Origin: Bacteroidaceae bacterium
GTDB lineage: Bacteria > Bacteroidota > Bacteroidia > Bacteroidales > Bacteroidaceae
Assembly (NCBI GenBank): GCA_017381475.1
Contig: JAFOCD010000156.1
Location: forward strand, 1 to 60,115
Length of the DNA stretch: 60,115 nt
Direction of reading: 5' to 3'
Both the position numbers and the translations under genes were made by a program. Below are positions 43,037 through 51,683 of this stretch, one piece after another. The first letter of the stretch is position 1, and each line of letters begins with the position of its first letter. The notes under the pieces were generated by a model that saw only the letters and a list, made by a program, of their open reading frames with translations, had not been told where the DNA came from and searched no databases.

Positions 43037-45108
43037 AATATCTGCCTGGTGTGGGCGAGCAACGTGCCACACTGCTCAACAGGGAACTGAACATCCGTTC
43101 TCTGTATGATTTGTTGTACTATTTCCCCTATAAATATATTGACCGCAGCCGTGTGTTCAAAGTGAGCGAACTTTGCGGCCAGTTGCAGCATGTGCAACTG
43201 CTTGGCGAGATACGCTCGTTCGAGGAAATGGGCGAGGGTGCGTCGCGTCGTCTTGTGGCGCATTTTACCGATGGTACGGCCTTTGTGGACCTTGTGTGGT
43301 TCAGGGGGATAAAGTTTGTGAAGAACCGCCTGAAGCTCAATACACGGTATGTAGTCTTTGGCAAACCCTCCATGTTTAACGGAAGGGTGAACATTGCCCA
43401 TCCCGATGTAGATGACGCGTCGCTGCTCAAACTTGACACAATGGGCCTGCAGCCTTATTACAACACTACCGAGAAAATGAAGCGTAGTGGGTTGAATTCC
43501 AATGCAATGCTAAAGCTTGTGCAGAATCTTCTGGAACAGCTCAAATATCCGTTGCCCGAAACGCTTTCGCCCGACATTGTGCAGAAGAATGGTCTGATGT
43601 CGCTCGACGATGCCTTGCGTATAATACATTTCCCCCGCAATAATAAGGAACTGCAGCTTGCACAGTATCGGCTCAAGTTCGAGGAACTCTTCTTCATCCA
43701 GCTCAACATCCTGCACTATGCCCGTGAGCGCCAGACTCGCTATGTGGGACACCGTTTTGCCAAGGTGGGCGAGATGTTCAATCGTTTTTATAGCGAACAG
43801 TTGCCGTTCCAACTCACCAATGCCCAAAAGAGGGTGGTGAAGGAGATACGTGCCGATGTTAATAGTGACAGGCAGATGAACCGCCTGCTGCAGGGTGATG
43901 TGGGAAGTGGTAAGACGCTTGTAGCATTGATGTCGATGCTTCTTGCCAAGGATAATGGTTATCAGGCATGTATGCTAGCCCCAACCGAGATTCTTGCCGA
44001 ACAGCATTTTGCCACTTTGCGCCGCATGTTGGGTGCATTGCCCGTGAGGGTGGAACTTTTGACCGGCAGCACAAAGGCTAAAGACAGGGCTCCGCTTTTC
44101 GAGGCTCTCGAAGATGGCAACATAGATATTCTTGTGGGTACACATGCGGTGCTCGAGGATAATGTGGTGTTCCGCAATCTTGGCATTGTGGTCATTGATG
44201 AGCAGCATCGTTTCGGTGTAGTGCAGCGTGCAAAGATGTGGGCGAAGAACACGATTCCACCGCATGTGCTTGTGATGACGGCAACCCCGATTCCCCGTAC
44301 ATTGGCAATGACACTGTATGGCGATCTTGATGTTTCAGTCATTGACGAACTACCCCCAGGCCGCAAGCCTATTACAACATCGCATATATTCCGCAACCGC
44401 ACCGACAGCCTCTATTCATTCATCCGTGCGCAGATAAACGAGGGCCGGCAGGCTTATGTGGTATATCCTCTCATCAGTGAGAGTGAGAAACTCGACCTAA
44501 AGAACCTTGAAGACGGGTACAAGCAATTATGCAATGTGTTCTGCGACTACAGGCTAAGTAAGCTCCATGGCAAGATGAAGCCAAAGGAGAAGGACGAGGA
44601 GATGCGCCGCTTTGCCTCGGGTGAGACTCAGATACTGGTATCTACAACTGTCATAGAGGTGGGTGTGGATGTTCCCAATGCTTCGGTAATGGTTATTGAG
44701 AACGCCGAACGCTTCGGCTTGTCGCAGCTGCATCAGTTGCGTGGTCGTGTAGGGCGTGGTGCTTCGCAGTCCTATTGCATATTGGTGACCGATTACAAGC
44801 TCTCCGAGGACACACGCAAGCGTATGGAGATAATGACAACAAGCAACGACGGCTTTGAGATTGCCGAGGCGGATCTTAAACTGCGTGGTCCCGGTGACAT
44901 GGAGGGTACACAACAGAGCGGTATTGCCTTTGATCTCAAGATTGCGAACCTTGCACGTGACGAGCAGTTGCTGAAATTTGTGCGCGAGGTGGCACGCGGA
45001 GTCATTGAGGCCGATCCGCAGTGTGACAATCCGCTGTACCGTGTTGTGTGGGAACGCCTTCGCAACATTAAAAGGATGAATAACTGGAATTGGGGTGCAA
45101 TATCATAA
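43009..45108 (+). CDS. recG: ATP-dependent DNA helicase RecG
   Basis: RecG remodels stalled replication forks and branch-migrates Holliday junctions. The 699-aa protein has the N-terminal wedge domain (around KYLPGVGEQRATLLNREL and YFPYKYIDRSR), Walker A GDVGSGKT (296-303), DEQH box VVIDEQHRFGV, TATPIPRT and the QLRGRVGRG motif VI followed by the TRG region. The length fits Bacteroidetes RecG. Its ATG lies inside ispD, giving a 28-bp overlap; no later Met before the conserved wedge is suitable (the next conserved block begins at residue 8). Confidence 0.97.
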   Translation: MLDITTRDIKYLPGVGEQRATLLNRELNIRSLYDLLYYFPYKYIDRSRVFKVSELCGQLQHVQLLGEIRSFEEMGEGASRRLVAHFTDGTAFVDLVWFRGIKFVKNRLKLNTRYVVFGKPSMFNGRVNIAHPDVDDASLLKLDTMGLQPYYNTTEKMKRSGLNSNAMLKLVQNLLEQLKYPLPETLSPDIVQKNGLMSLDDALRIIHFPRNNKELQLAQYRLKFEELFFIQLNILHYARERQTRYVGHRFAKVGEMFNRFYSEQLPFQLTNAQKRVVKEIRADVNSDRQMNRLLQGDVGSGKTLVALMSMLLAKDNGYQACMLAPTEILAEQHFATLRRMLGALPVRVELLTGSTKAKDRAPLFEALEDGNIDILVGTHAVLEDNVVFRNLGIVVIDEQHRFGVVQRAKMWAKNTIPPHVLVMTATPIPRTLAMTLYGDLDVSVIDELPPGRKPITTSHIFRNRTDSLYSFIRAQINEGRQAYVVYPLISESEKLDLKNLEDGYKQLCNVFCDYRLSKLHGKMKPKEKDEEMRRFASGETQILVSTTVIEVGVDVPNASVMVIENAERFGLSQLHQLRGRVGRGASQSYCILVTDYKLSEDTRKRMEIMTTSNDGFEIAEADLKLRGPGDMEGTQQSGIAFDLKIANLARDEQLLKFVREVARGVIEADPQCDNPLYRVVWERLRNIKRMNNWNWGAIS

Positions 45109-45125
45109 TCACGCTCTAAAATTCA

Positions 45126-45154
45126 TTGGTTTTCATTTATTTTGAATATATTTG
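45126..45154 (+). promoter_or_regulatory. Promoter of the ndk operon
   Basis: TTG (45126-45128), 18 bp, then TATATTTG (45147-45154), a perfect -7 match. It lies about 60 bp before the ndk ATG at 45217. Confidence 0.65.
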
Positions 45155-45216
45155 TACTTTGTGCGGAAGGTATGTGTAAATTCCGGCACAAATGGTAAAA
45201 ACAAAACAATCATAAT

Positions 45217-45690
45217 ATGGAAAAGACACTTATTCTCATTAAGCCCAACGCTATTCAGCGTGGCTTGACTGGTGATATCATTACCCGCTTTGAGCGCAAG
45301 GGATTGCGTTTTGCAGGTATCAAGATGCTGTTCATGGATGACGAACTCGTTGCCGAGCACTATTCTCACCTGAAGGACCGTCCATTCTTCCCTTATTTGA
45401 AAGCTTCTATGCAGGCTTCACCGCTCATCGCTTGCTGTCTCGAGGGTGCCGAGGCTGTAGAGACTGTTCGTCTGATGGTTGGTGCCACCAATTCACGTAA
45501 GGCGCTCCCAGGTACAATTCGTGGTGATTTCTCCATGAGTGGCGAGCAGAATGTAGTTCATGCATCCGATTCTGTAGAGAATGCTCTTGTTGAGATAAAC
45601 CGTTTCTTCAAGCCCGAGGAATTGTTCGACTACCAGTCGGCAGTGACATGCTTTGAGTATGGTGGTGAAGAGACTCTTAAATTCAAATAA
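45217..45690 (+). CDS. ndk: Nucleoside diphosphate kinase
   Basis: Ndk equilibrates nucleoside di- and triphosphates through a phosphohistidine intermediate. The 157-aa product begins MEKTLILIKPNAIQRGLTG and carries the active-site block GDFSMSGEQNVVHASDS, in which the His is phosphorylated (most Ndk proteins have HGSDS; here Ala replaces Gly). Length is about 15 residues more than E. coli and usual for this phylum. It has its own promoter, and the M23/LysM gene follows after 6 bp. Confidence 0.97.
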   Translation: MEKTLILIKPNAIQRGLTGDIITRFERKGLRFAGIKMLFMDDELVAEHYSHLKDRPFFPYLKASMQASPLIACCLEGAEAVETVRLMVGATNSRKALPGTIRGDFSMSGEQNVVHASDSVENALVEINRFFKPEELFDYQSAVTCFEYGGEETLKFK

Positions 45691-45696
45691 CAGCAA

Positions 45697-46563
45697 GTGA
45701 GGAGTCTGATAAGTAAAATAGGAATTGTAGTTCTTCTTGTGGCCACTGCCGGTATCGCAAGGGGACAGGATGTCATGCCCGAACCAGTTCGCCTCCACAA
45801 GTCAATGGAGGCGGTTGATACTCTGGATTTGCATAGCATGCTGTTGAACGAGGCTAATGTAATCCCGTCCGATGATATGTATCCGGTCTGGAGAAACAGT
45901 GGTGTGCACTACAACTCCGTTCTGCCCGATTCTTTCAGGATTGATCTGCGCAATTATGCCATGCCGACTACCAATACAAAGATTACCGATGTGTTCGGCT
46001 ATCGTCCAAGACGCAAGCGCGTACATAATGGTTTGGATGTGAAGGTGCAGACTGGTGATACCATATATGCGGCTTTTGACGGCAAAGTGCGTATTGCATC
46101 GTTCCAGCGCCGAGGCTATGGACATTATATAGTGGTGCGTCACAACAATGGTATAGAGACATTGTATGCTCATCTTTCCAAGAGATTGGTGAAGGAAAAC
46201 CAGAATGTCAAGGTTGGAGACCCAATAGGCCTTGGTGGTAATTCTGGCCGTAGTTCCGGTTCACATTTGCACTTCGAGACCATATTCATGGGCAAGAGTA
46301 TTGACCCGGCCGAGATGTTCGATTTCAAGAATCAGAAAGTTACAGGTGAGAATTATCTGTATCGTAAACCGGGCAGCAAATATGTAGAGAATGGAAAGGT
46401 GAAGACTGCCGGCCCCGAACCTAAATATCACAAGGTTAAGAGTGGTGATACAATAGAGCGTATTGCAAGGAAATATGGAGTCTCACAAAAGCAGATTTTT
46501 GATTTGAATGGCCTCAATTCCCGTTCTGTCATACGCCCAGGGCAGTCTCTCCGTTATCAATGA
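45697..46563 (+). CDS. Secreted M23 (LytM) peptidase with LysM domain
   Basis: A peptidoglycan endopeptidase-type protein of 288 aa. It has an N-terminal signal (about 1-23), an M23 domain with zinc ligands His110 and Asp114 (VHNGLD) and His192, and catalytic histidines His159 (YAHLS) and His190 (HLHFE), all intact. A C-terminal LysM domain (about 244-287, HKVKSGDTIERIARKYGV) should bind glycan. It likely cleaves stem-peptide cross-links during growth or separation. The start is a GTG at 45697, six bases after ndk; no upstream ATG fits. Confident on family, inferred on role. Confidence 0.92.
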   Translation: MRSLISKIGIVVLLVATAGIARGQDVMPEPVRLHKSMEAVDTLDLHSMLLNEANVIPSDDMYPVWRNSGVHYNSVLPDSFRIDLRNYAMPTTNTKITDVFGYRPRRKRVHNGLDVKVQTGDTIYAAFDGKVRIASFQRRGYGHYIVVRHNNGIETLYAHLSKRLVKENQNVKVGDPIGLGGNSGRSSGSHLHFETIFMGKSIDPAEMFDFKNQKVTGENYLYRKPGSKYVENGKVKTAGPEPKYHKVKSGDTIERIARKYGVSQKQIFDLNGLNSRSVIRPGQSLRYQ

Positions 46564-46621
46564 TGGAGATGCTCCTGAACAGAGATTTTCAAAAAAATGT
46601 TTAATTTTAAAATAGATGATT

Positions 46622-46999
46622 ATGAAGAAGTTTTTGATGGCTGCTATTGCTGTGTTCGTCATGTCTGGTGCTGCTGTTGCTGCGGACAATGCTGTTGTTG
46701 AAAAGGGTGTTATTACTGTAGCTGCAGATGAGAATGTTGCCGACAAACTGATTGCATTGATGAAGAGTTATACGACAAAGGCTAATGCTGCTACATCAAT
46801 GGAGGCTCTTGAAAAAATATATGCTGAGTTTGAGACTGCAATGTTTGATTTTGCCGAGAAGAACAGTGACGATATTGCCGAATTTGAGGCGAATCTTACT
46901 GAAGAGGCTAAAGGCAAGTATGAAGTTCTGCTTCAGAAAGCGATGGAGCAGTTGACTAAAGCTTTTGAGAAGAAAGCCATGCATTTCATGGGTGAATAA
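46622..46999 (+). CDS. Small secreted acidic helical protein, paralogue A
   Basis: I do not recognise this family. The 125-aa product has a clear signal peptide (MKKFLMAAIAVFVMSGAAVA) and a mature part of about 105 residues that is acidic and rich in Ala, Glu and Lys, with spacing that predicts helices or a coiled coil (DKLIALMKSYTTKANAATSM; then LTEEAKGKYEVLLQKAMEQL). It has no cysteine and no known motif. ATG at 46616 (two codons earlier) is possible, but 46622 matches the downstream paralogue's start. It follows the M23 gene by 58 bp and ends at a terminator. Location should be periplasmic or extracellular. Confidence 0.8.
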   Translation: MKKFLMAAIAVFVMSGAAVAADNAVVEKGVITVAADENVADKLIALMKSYTTKANAATSMEALEKIYAEFETAMFDFAEKNSDDIAEFEANLTEEAKGKYEVLLQKAMEQLTKAFEKKAMHFMGE

Positions 47000-47021
47000 T
47001 TGAACGCATTCCTTATATAGT

Positions 47022-47057
47022 AATGAGGCTCATTTTTGGGCCTCATTTGTTTTTTAT
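47022..47057 (+). terminator. Terminator after paralogue A
   Basis: AATGAGGC (47022-47029) pairs with GCCTCATT (47040-47047), followed by TGTTTTTTATTTT. It separates paralogue A from the promoter of paralogue B. Confidence 0.75.
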
Positions 47058-47072
47058 TTTCTTGCCCAATAT

Positions 47073-47103
47073 TTTGTTTTTCTTGTAAAATCATATAAAT
47101 TTG
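47073..47103 (+). promoter_or_regulatory. Promoter of paralogue B
   Basis: TTTG (47073-47076), 19 bp, TAAATTTG (47096-47103): both elements and spacing match the Bacteroidetes consensus. The ATG is 48 bp downstream. Confidence 0.65.
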
Positions 47104-47150
47104 CGGTATAACGCGCAACAAATAATGTTAAATTCTTAAAATACAAGATT

Positions 47151-47537
47151 ATGAGAAAGTTTTTGATGGCTGCTATTGCAGTGTTTATGTTGTCAGGTAC
47201 AGCAGTTGCTACAGAGAATGTAGTTGTAGTCAACAATAATGTAACAACAGTACAGTCGGGCAATGCTATTGACAAGTTGATTTCCATGATAAATGGTTAT
47301 ACAAAAAAGGTCAATGCAGTAAAGACAATTGACGAATTGATGAAAGTGGCTGAGAAGTGCTTCGAGGAGATGATGTCATTTGAGGAGAAGTATGCAGATG
47401 AGATTGCGAGACTTGAGGATACTCTTACTGAGGCGCAGATGGAACGATATGAGGCTAAACTTGAGAAGGCAATGGAGGCGTTCGAGGCTGCCGTTGAAAA
47501 GAAAACAGAACAGCTCATGGATAGCTATAATTTCTAA
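47151..47537 (+). CDS. Small secreted acidic helical protein, paralogue B
   Basis: A 128-aa relative of the gene at 46622. The signal-peptide region (MRKFLMAAIAVFMLSGTAVA) is nearly identical to it in protein and DNA, while the mature parts share only the pattern: VVVNNNVTTVQSGNAIDKLI, then a Thr/Lys segment, then an acidic helix with LTEAQMERYEAKLEKAMEAF. No known domain or cysteine. It has its own promoter and a hairpin downstream, so the two copies can be regulated separately. Function unknown; tandem duplication and divergence are the clear observations. Confidence 0.8.
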   Translation: MRKFLMAAIAVFMLSGTAVATENVVVVNNNVTTVQSGNAIDKLISMINGYTKKVNAVKTIDELMKVAEKCFEEMMSFEEKYADEIARLEDTLTEAQMERYEAKLEKAMEAFEAAVEKKTEQLMDSYNF

Positions 47538-47559
47538 AGAATAATTATCAACAAGAAAA

Positions 47560-47584
47560 GAGGGTGACTCAAAAGTCATTTTGT
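47560..47584. repeat. Possible insertion-element end remnant
   Basis: GAGGGTGACTCAAAAGTCAT just after paralogue B resembles the style of terminal repeats of some Bacteroidetes insertion sequences and contains the small palindrome TGACTCAAAAGTCA. No transposase or partner end is visible here. Kept at low confidence. Confidence 0.25.
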
Positions 47585-47588
47585 AAAG

Positions 47589-47663
47589 AGAACAGCCCCT
47601 GTCAGAATATGCTCTGGCAGGGGTTGCTTGTTCTAATAGTGGGCTTTGGGGTCGTCCACTATT
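47589..47663. terminator. Pair of hairpins between paralogue B and the phosphatase gene
   Basis: First hairpin: CAGCCCCTGTCAGA with TCTGGCAGGGGTTG around a 6-nt loop (47593-47625). Second: AATAGTGGGC with GTCCACTATT around a 9-nt loop (47635-47663). They lie between convergent genes and probably end both transcripts, although neither has a long T-run. Confidence 0.55.
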
Positions 47664-47683
47664 ATTCTCCTGTTCAAATAGTT

Positions 47684-49036
47684 TTATTTCTTTTTACCGC
47701 AATATTGCCCTTTCAACTTTGTGTCAATACCTAAGAATTCCATGATTGTCAAAGGTATGTCTGTGTTGTCAATGACGCCATTGAACCTGTCGGCTCCCTC
47801 GCCAATGGCAAATAGGGGGACAAATGTACCCGAGTGGTTGCCGCTTGCCCATGAGATGAGCGCCTTGTGGTTAAGGTCGTAGATGGCATCGTAGGCAATC
47901 CTGTTTGCAAGGTCGTGGGTCATCTCCACTGCCTCATCGTTACTGTAGTTGCCGCGTGGCTCAACTCCAATATTCTCCTTTACCATTTCAGAGACTTTAC
48001 CCCATGTTGTTTTCTTTAGGCTCTCAAGCATTGCAACAAGGTTGTCAACGCTAACCTTCTGTGATTCCAGTACTTTCAAATCGAGCTTGTACTGACCTGT
48101 GTAGCCAAGAACAATACCACCGGTCTCGTGGTCGGCTGTAACAATGATAAGAGTCTCGTTCTTATGCATCTTGTAGAACTCGTATGCCTCCTCAATGGCT
48201 GCGTTGAAGTCAAGTACTTCGTGAATCATTGTGGCGGCGTCGTCCCTGTGCGATGCATAGTCAATCTTGCCACCTTCGACCATCATGAAGAAACCCTCCT
48301 TCTTGCTCTTCTTGCTCAAGAAGTCTATGCCGGCCTTTGTTATCTGTGCGAGGGTAAGGTCATCCTTTGTGCGGTCAATTGCATAAGGAACCTCCTCAGC
48401 AACGTTCTTCTGGTAGAGCATCATTTTCTCGGCTTTCTTGGCTTTTGACTTGTAGTCGTCATATCCGCGTGCAATAGTGTAGCCCTGTTTCTCGGCTCTG
48501 CCATAGAGGTCGTTACGCTGCTCGGTCGTGCACTTTGCATCGCCGCCTGCGTAGAAATCATAGTCGGCCTCGAGCATCCACTGTGCAATCTCGTTATAGT
48601 TGTTGCGGCTGTTGTTGTGGGCATAGAATGCCGATGGGGTTGCGTGGTTGATGCATACGGTGGTGGCAATACCCACAGCCATACCTGCGTTCTTTGCGTC
48701 GTAGGCAACGCTGTAGATGTCATTGCCGTCTGCATCAGTTCCAATGCGTCCGTTGCTTGTCTTGTACCCTGTTGAGAGTGCTGTGCCCGATGCGGCGGAG
48801 TCTGTCACACCGTTGCTTGCCGAGAAGGTGGTGACAAAGGCACTCTCGGGGAACTGTGTGAATACAAGTTTCTGTGGTCGGCCAATCACCCCCTGCAATT
48901 CACCCAGGTACAGCTCTGTTGCAAGGACATGAGAAGGCCCCATACCATCGCCAATGAAGTAGAAAATGTACTTTGGCTGTGCAAAACCTGTTGTCGCGAC
49001 GAGCAACAATAGCAGTGTTCCTAAAATGCGTTTCAT
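47684..49036 (-). CDS. Secreted alkaline phosphatase
   Basis: A PhoA-type metalloenzyme of 450 aa that hydrolyses phosphomonoesters in the periplasm. A signal peptide (residues 1-19, ending TTGFA) precedes the metal-binding YFIGDGMGPSH (Asp30) and the nucleophile motif TDSAASGTALSTG with Ser80. Later, VEGGKIDYASHRDDA and VTADHETGG supply zinc ligands (Asp/His), and ASGNHSGTFVPLFAIG the last His. All appear intact. It is the last gene of the nine-gene tsaB operon, 21 bp after the serpin gene. No Pho box is evident. Confidence 0.94.
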   Translation of the reverse strand: MKRILGTLLLLLVATTGFAQPKYIFYFIGDGMGPSHVLATELYLGELQGVIGRPQKLVFTQFPESAFVTTFSASNGVTDSAASGTALSTGYKTSNGRIGTDADGNDIYSVAYDAKNAGMAVGIATTVCINHATPSAFYAHNNSRNNYNEIAQWMLEADYDFYAGGDAKCTTEQRNDLYGRAEKQGYTIARGYDDYKSKAKKAEKMMLYQKNVAEEVPYAIDRTKDDLTLAQITKAGIDFLSKKSKKEGFFMMVEGGKIDYASHRDDAATMIHEVLDFNAAIEEAYEFYKMHKNETLIIVTADHETGGIVLGYTGQYKLDLKVLESQKVSVDNLVAMLESLKKTTWGKVSEMVKENIGVEPRGNYSNDEAVEMTHDLANRIAYDAIYDLNHKALISWASGNHSGTFVPLFAIGEGADRFNGVIDNTDIPLTIMEFLGIDTKLKGQYCGKKK

Positions 49037-49057
49037 ATCTTTAATGTTTTTCTTTGA

Positions 49058-50287
49058 TTATTTTGTCGGGTTGCCCACCTTCCCGGCGAACATGACGTGG
49101 TTGCCGTTGTCCTTGATTATTGCATATATGAACGGACGGTCAAAGGTGATGATTTCAACTTTTGGAGGTCTCATGGAGAGTGCACCGGCTACAGCCACTG
49201 TTACAGCTGCAGCCTCTGTTCCCTTTTCGTTTACATTGATGTAGGTCTTTTGTACAACGTCGCTGATGAACAGTGCCTCGTCCGAAATACCGCCGAACTG
49301 TGCCTTGTTGCCGAATGCTCTCTTGATTCCAAGGTTCGCGAGTACAGGTTTAAGGCTCATGCCGAAATCGGTCGTGAATTTTGGTAACGAAAGGGTTACA
49401 TTACGCACTTCCATATTCTTGAGGAGTGTATCAAAGTCCTTTGCTACATATTCGGCAGCCTCATCGCACTTGACACCTTCGCCGGGCAATATGAAAAGCA
49501 TGCTGTATCCACCCTGCAATCTCTTTGATACCATGGAGACCATCTCGTCGCTGTAGAATGGCTCGTTAGAGCGCATCATCATGGTTGGGGCTTTAATCTC
49601 CTCGCCCTTTTCTGTGGTGAAAATCTGTTCTGTCGTGTTTTCCTCTTTGAATGGTTTGCTCCATGCGGCCTTCAGGTAGAGGGCGTTAATAAGGAGCATT
49701 CTGTCGCTCTCTGTAAAGCGGTCGAGTATTGTCGGGATTTTACCGTTGGTGTTCTCGTTGCACCAGTCATTGACACGTTTGACAGTCTCTTGGTTGAACT
49801 CGGCACTTTCAACAAGCGCATCAAAAAACTCCTTGTTTGTATCAATGAACTCCTGCTTTACGTCAAATCCGTCCTTGATCCATATTGAATTTGCTATCCT
49901 AACATCACCGTGCTCGTTCCAAACGGTCTTGGTTGCAATATCATCAAGCAGTCTGCGGCTGTTTATGTTAGCGCTGTCGCCAAGCTGCATGGTATTGCAT
50001 ATCTCTTTTTTTGTCTTGCCCTCGGCGCCACTGGCAACCATGGCCATGGCAAACTGCGCACTCATCGGTGACAGGCAGATGTTCTCCTGCCCCATCTCCC
50101 TACATGCTTCGCCAAGCAACTTGCCCCAAAAGGAGTTGCTTGCAGCAACTGCATCATCAGTGTCGGTCACGCTTGTTATGCCATTTTCAAGGTTATCGGC
50201 TTGCGTTGTTGCATTTACCTTGTTTCTGGTGGTGCCACACGATGCCATGGCAGCAATAGCTGTTATGTATATAGCCTTTTTAATCAT
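49058..50287 (-). CDS. Serpin-family protease inhibitor, lipoprotein
   Basis: Serpins trap serine or cysteine proteases by a suicide conformational change. The 409-aa product has a lipoprotein-like signal (MIKKAIYITAIAAMASCGTT, Cys17) and the complete serpin fold: ICLSPMSAQFAMAMVASGA, then LINALYLKAAWSKPF, then INVNEKGTEAAAVTVAVAG and the C-terminal FDRPFIYAIIKDNGNHVMFA. The hinge GTEAAAVT (356-363) has the small residues of inhibitory serpins. Aligning the loop with alpha-1-antitrypsin puts P1-P1' at Leu370-Ser371, suggesting elastase- or chymotrypsin-like targets. The frame extends to 50299, but the ATG at 50287, after the rseP stop, is used. Confidence 0.93.
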   Translation of the reverse strand: MIKKAIYITAIAAMASCGTTRNKVNATTQADNLENGITSVTDTDDAVAASNSFWGKLLGEACREMGQENICLSPMSAQFAMAMVASGAEGKTKKEICNTMQLGDSANINSRRLLDDIATKTVWNEHGDVRIANSIWIKDGFDVKQEFIDTNKEFFDALVESAEFNQETVKRVNDWCNENTNGKIPTILDRFTESDRMLLINALYLKAAWSKPFKEENTTEQIFTTEKGEEIKAPTMMMRSNEPFYSDEMVSMVSKRLQGGYSMLFILPGEGVKCDEAAEYVAKDFDTLLKNMEVRNVTLSLPKFTTDFGMSLKPVLANLGIKRAFGNKAQFGGISDEALFISDVVQKTYINVNEKGTEAAAVTVAVAGALSMRPPKVEIITFDRPFIYAIIKDNGNHVMFAGKVGNPTK

Positions 50288-50288
50288 A

Positions 50289-51650
50289 TCAGAATACAAA
50301 TTTCATCAAGTCATTGTAAGTCGCCAGTATAAACAGACCAAGCATAATGACCAGTCCAACAACCTGGGCGCGTTCCATAAATTTTACACTTGGCTGTTTG
50401 CCGGTAATCATTTCGTAGATAATGAAAACTGCGTGTCCGCCGTCAAGTGCCGGAATTGGCAGAATGTTCATGAAAGCGAGTACGATTGAAAGGAATGCGG
50501 TCATAAGCCAGAATTTGTGCCAATCCCACACTGATGGGAACATGCTTCCGATTGAACCGAACATGCCTACATTCTTTGATCCTTCTGATGTGAACACATA
50601 TTTGAAGTCACCAACATAACCGCGCAATGCATCCATTGCATAACCAACTCCTGCTGGTAATGACTCAAAGAATGAATATGAAATATGCTCAACGGGGTAG
50701 TTGTTGCTATGACCGATAATGCCCAGAGTGTATGTTGAATCAGCAGCTACCTGTAATGACAAAATTTCATTATTGCGTTCAACCTCTATTTCAATGGTCG
50801 CATTATTCTCCTGTTGCAACATGTTCAAAGTTGGCTTTATGTCACTCCATGAGTGAATTTCCTTTCCGTTGATAGAGACAATACGGTCATTTATTTCAAT
50901 GCCGGCATTCTTGGCGGTGACGATAGTACTATCAAATCCACTAACAACAGGCAATGTCCTTATTGATATGAAGTTGGTAGGTTTGTTGATGTTCATTAGG
51001 TTGAGCCATGCGGGCATTGCGATTACCTCTTCTTTGCCGTCGCGGAGCACAGTAACTGTTTTTGCTTCGCATAGATCGCGGAACAGTCCAGTTGCTCTAA
51101 TGTTATCAAAGACTTTATTTTCGTTGAAATAAAGTTCGTGTGTTTCTTCGCCATCAATCTTTACAATCATATCGCCGTCCTTGAAACCAATCTCCTTGGC
51201 CTTTTCGCTGAATACGAAACCATTTTCCATCTTGTGCATGTCAACATAATCCTCACCCCAAGTGAAAAGTGTCATTGCATACAGGAAAAGAGCGAGTATA
51301 AGGTTGAACAATACACCGCCTACAATGATGAGAAATCGCTTCCAAGCTGGTTTGGAACGGAATTCCCATGCCTCTGCAGGCTTTTTCATCTGTTCTGTGT
51401 CCATTGACTCATCAATCATTCCCGAAATCTTGCAATAGCCACCAAGTGGTACCCAACCGATACCATATTCGGTGTCGCTTTTCTTGGGTTTCCACTTGAA
51501 AAGTGAAAACTTCCAGTCAAAGAATAGATAGAACTTCTCTACGCGGACCTTGAAGATTCTCGCAAAAAGATAGTGTCCGAACTCGTGAACCAGCACCAGT
51601 ATACTCAATGCAAGTATGAGTTGCAGTGCTTTTACAAAAAATATTTCCAT
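50289..51650 (-). CDS. rseP: Site-2 zinc metalloprotease RseP
   Basis: RseP cleaves membrane-bound anti-sigma factors and remnant signal peptides within the membrane. The 453-aa protein has the HEFGH zinc motif (22-26) in the first membrane helix, two PDZ-like regions between (for example KAKEIGFKDGDMIVKIDGEE and KNAGIEINDRIVSINGKEI) and the LDGGH motif (IPALDGGHAVFI) in a late helix. Length equals E. coli RseP (450). It lies 33 bp after dxr, the usual neighbour, and 1 bp before the serpin gene. Confidence 0.96.
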   Translation of the reverse strand: MEIFFVKALQLILALSILVLVHEFGHYLFARIFKVRVEKFYLFFDWKFSLFKWKPKKSDTEYGIGWVPLGGYCKISGMIDESMDTEQMKKPAEAWEFRSKPAWKRFLIIVGGVLFNLILALFLYAMTLFTWGEDYVDMHKMENGFVFSEKAKEIGFKDGDMIVKIDGEETHELYFNENKVFDNIRATGLFRDLCEAKTVTVLRDGKEEVIAMPAWLNLMNINKPTNFISIRTLPVVSGFDSTIVTAKNAGIEINDRIVSINGKEIHSWSDIKPTLNMLQQENNATIEIEVERNNEILSLQVAADSTYTLGIIGHSNNYPVEHISYSFFESLPAGVGYAMDALRGYVGDFKYVFTSEGSKNVGMFGSIGSMFPSVWDWHKFWLMTAFLSIVLAFMNILPIPALDGGHAVFIIYEMITGKQPSVKFMERAQVVGLVIMLGLFILATYNDLMKFVF

Positions 51651-51683
51651 AGTGTATAAGTTGTTTTTTATTTCTGTTTCAGA

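Noticed and set aside
49097..49387. Short plus-strand frames within the serpin region
   Set aside because: They are reverse shadows with no conserved features.
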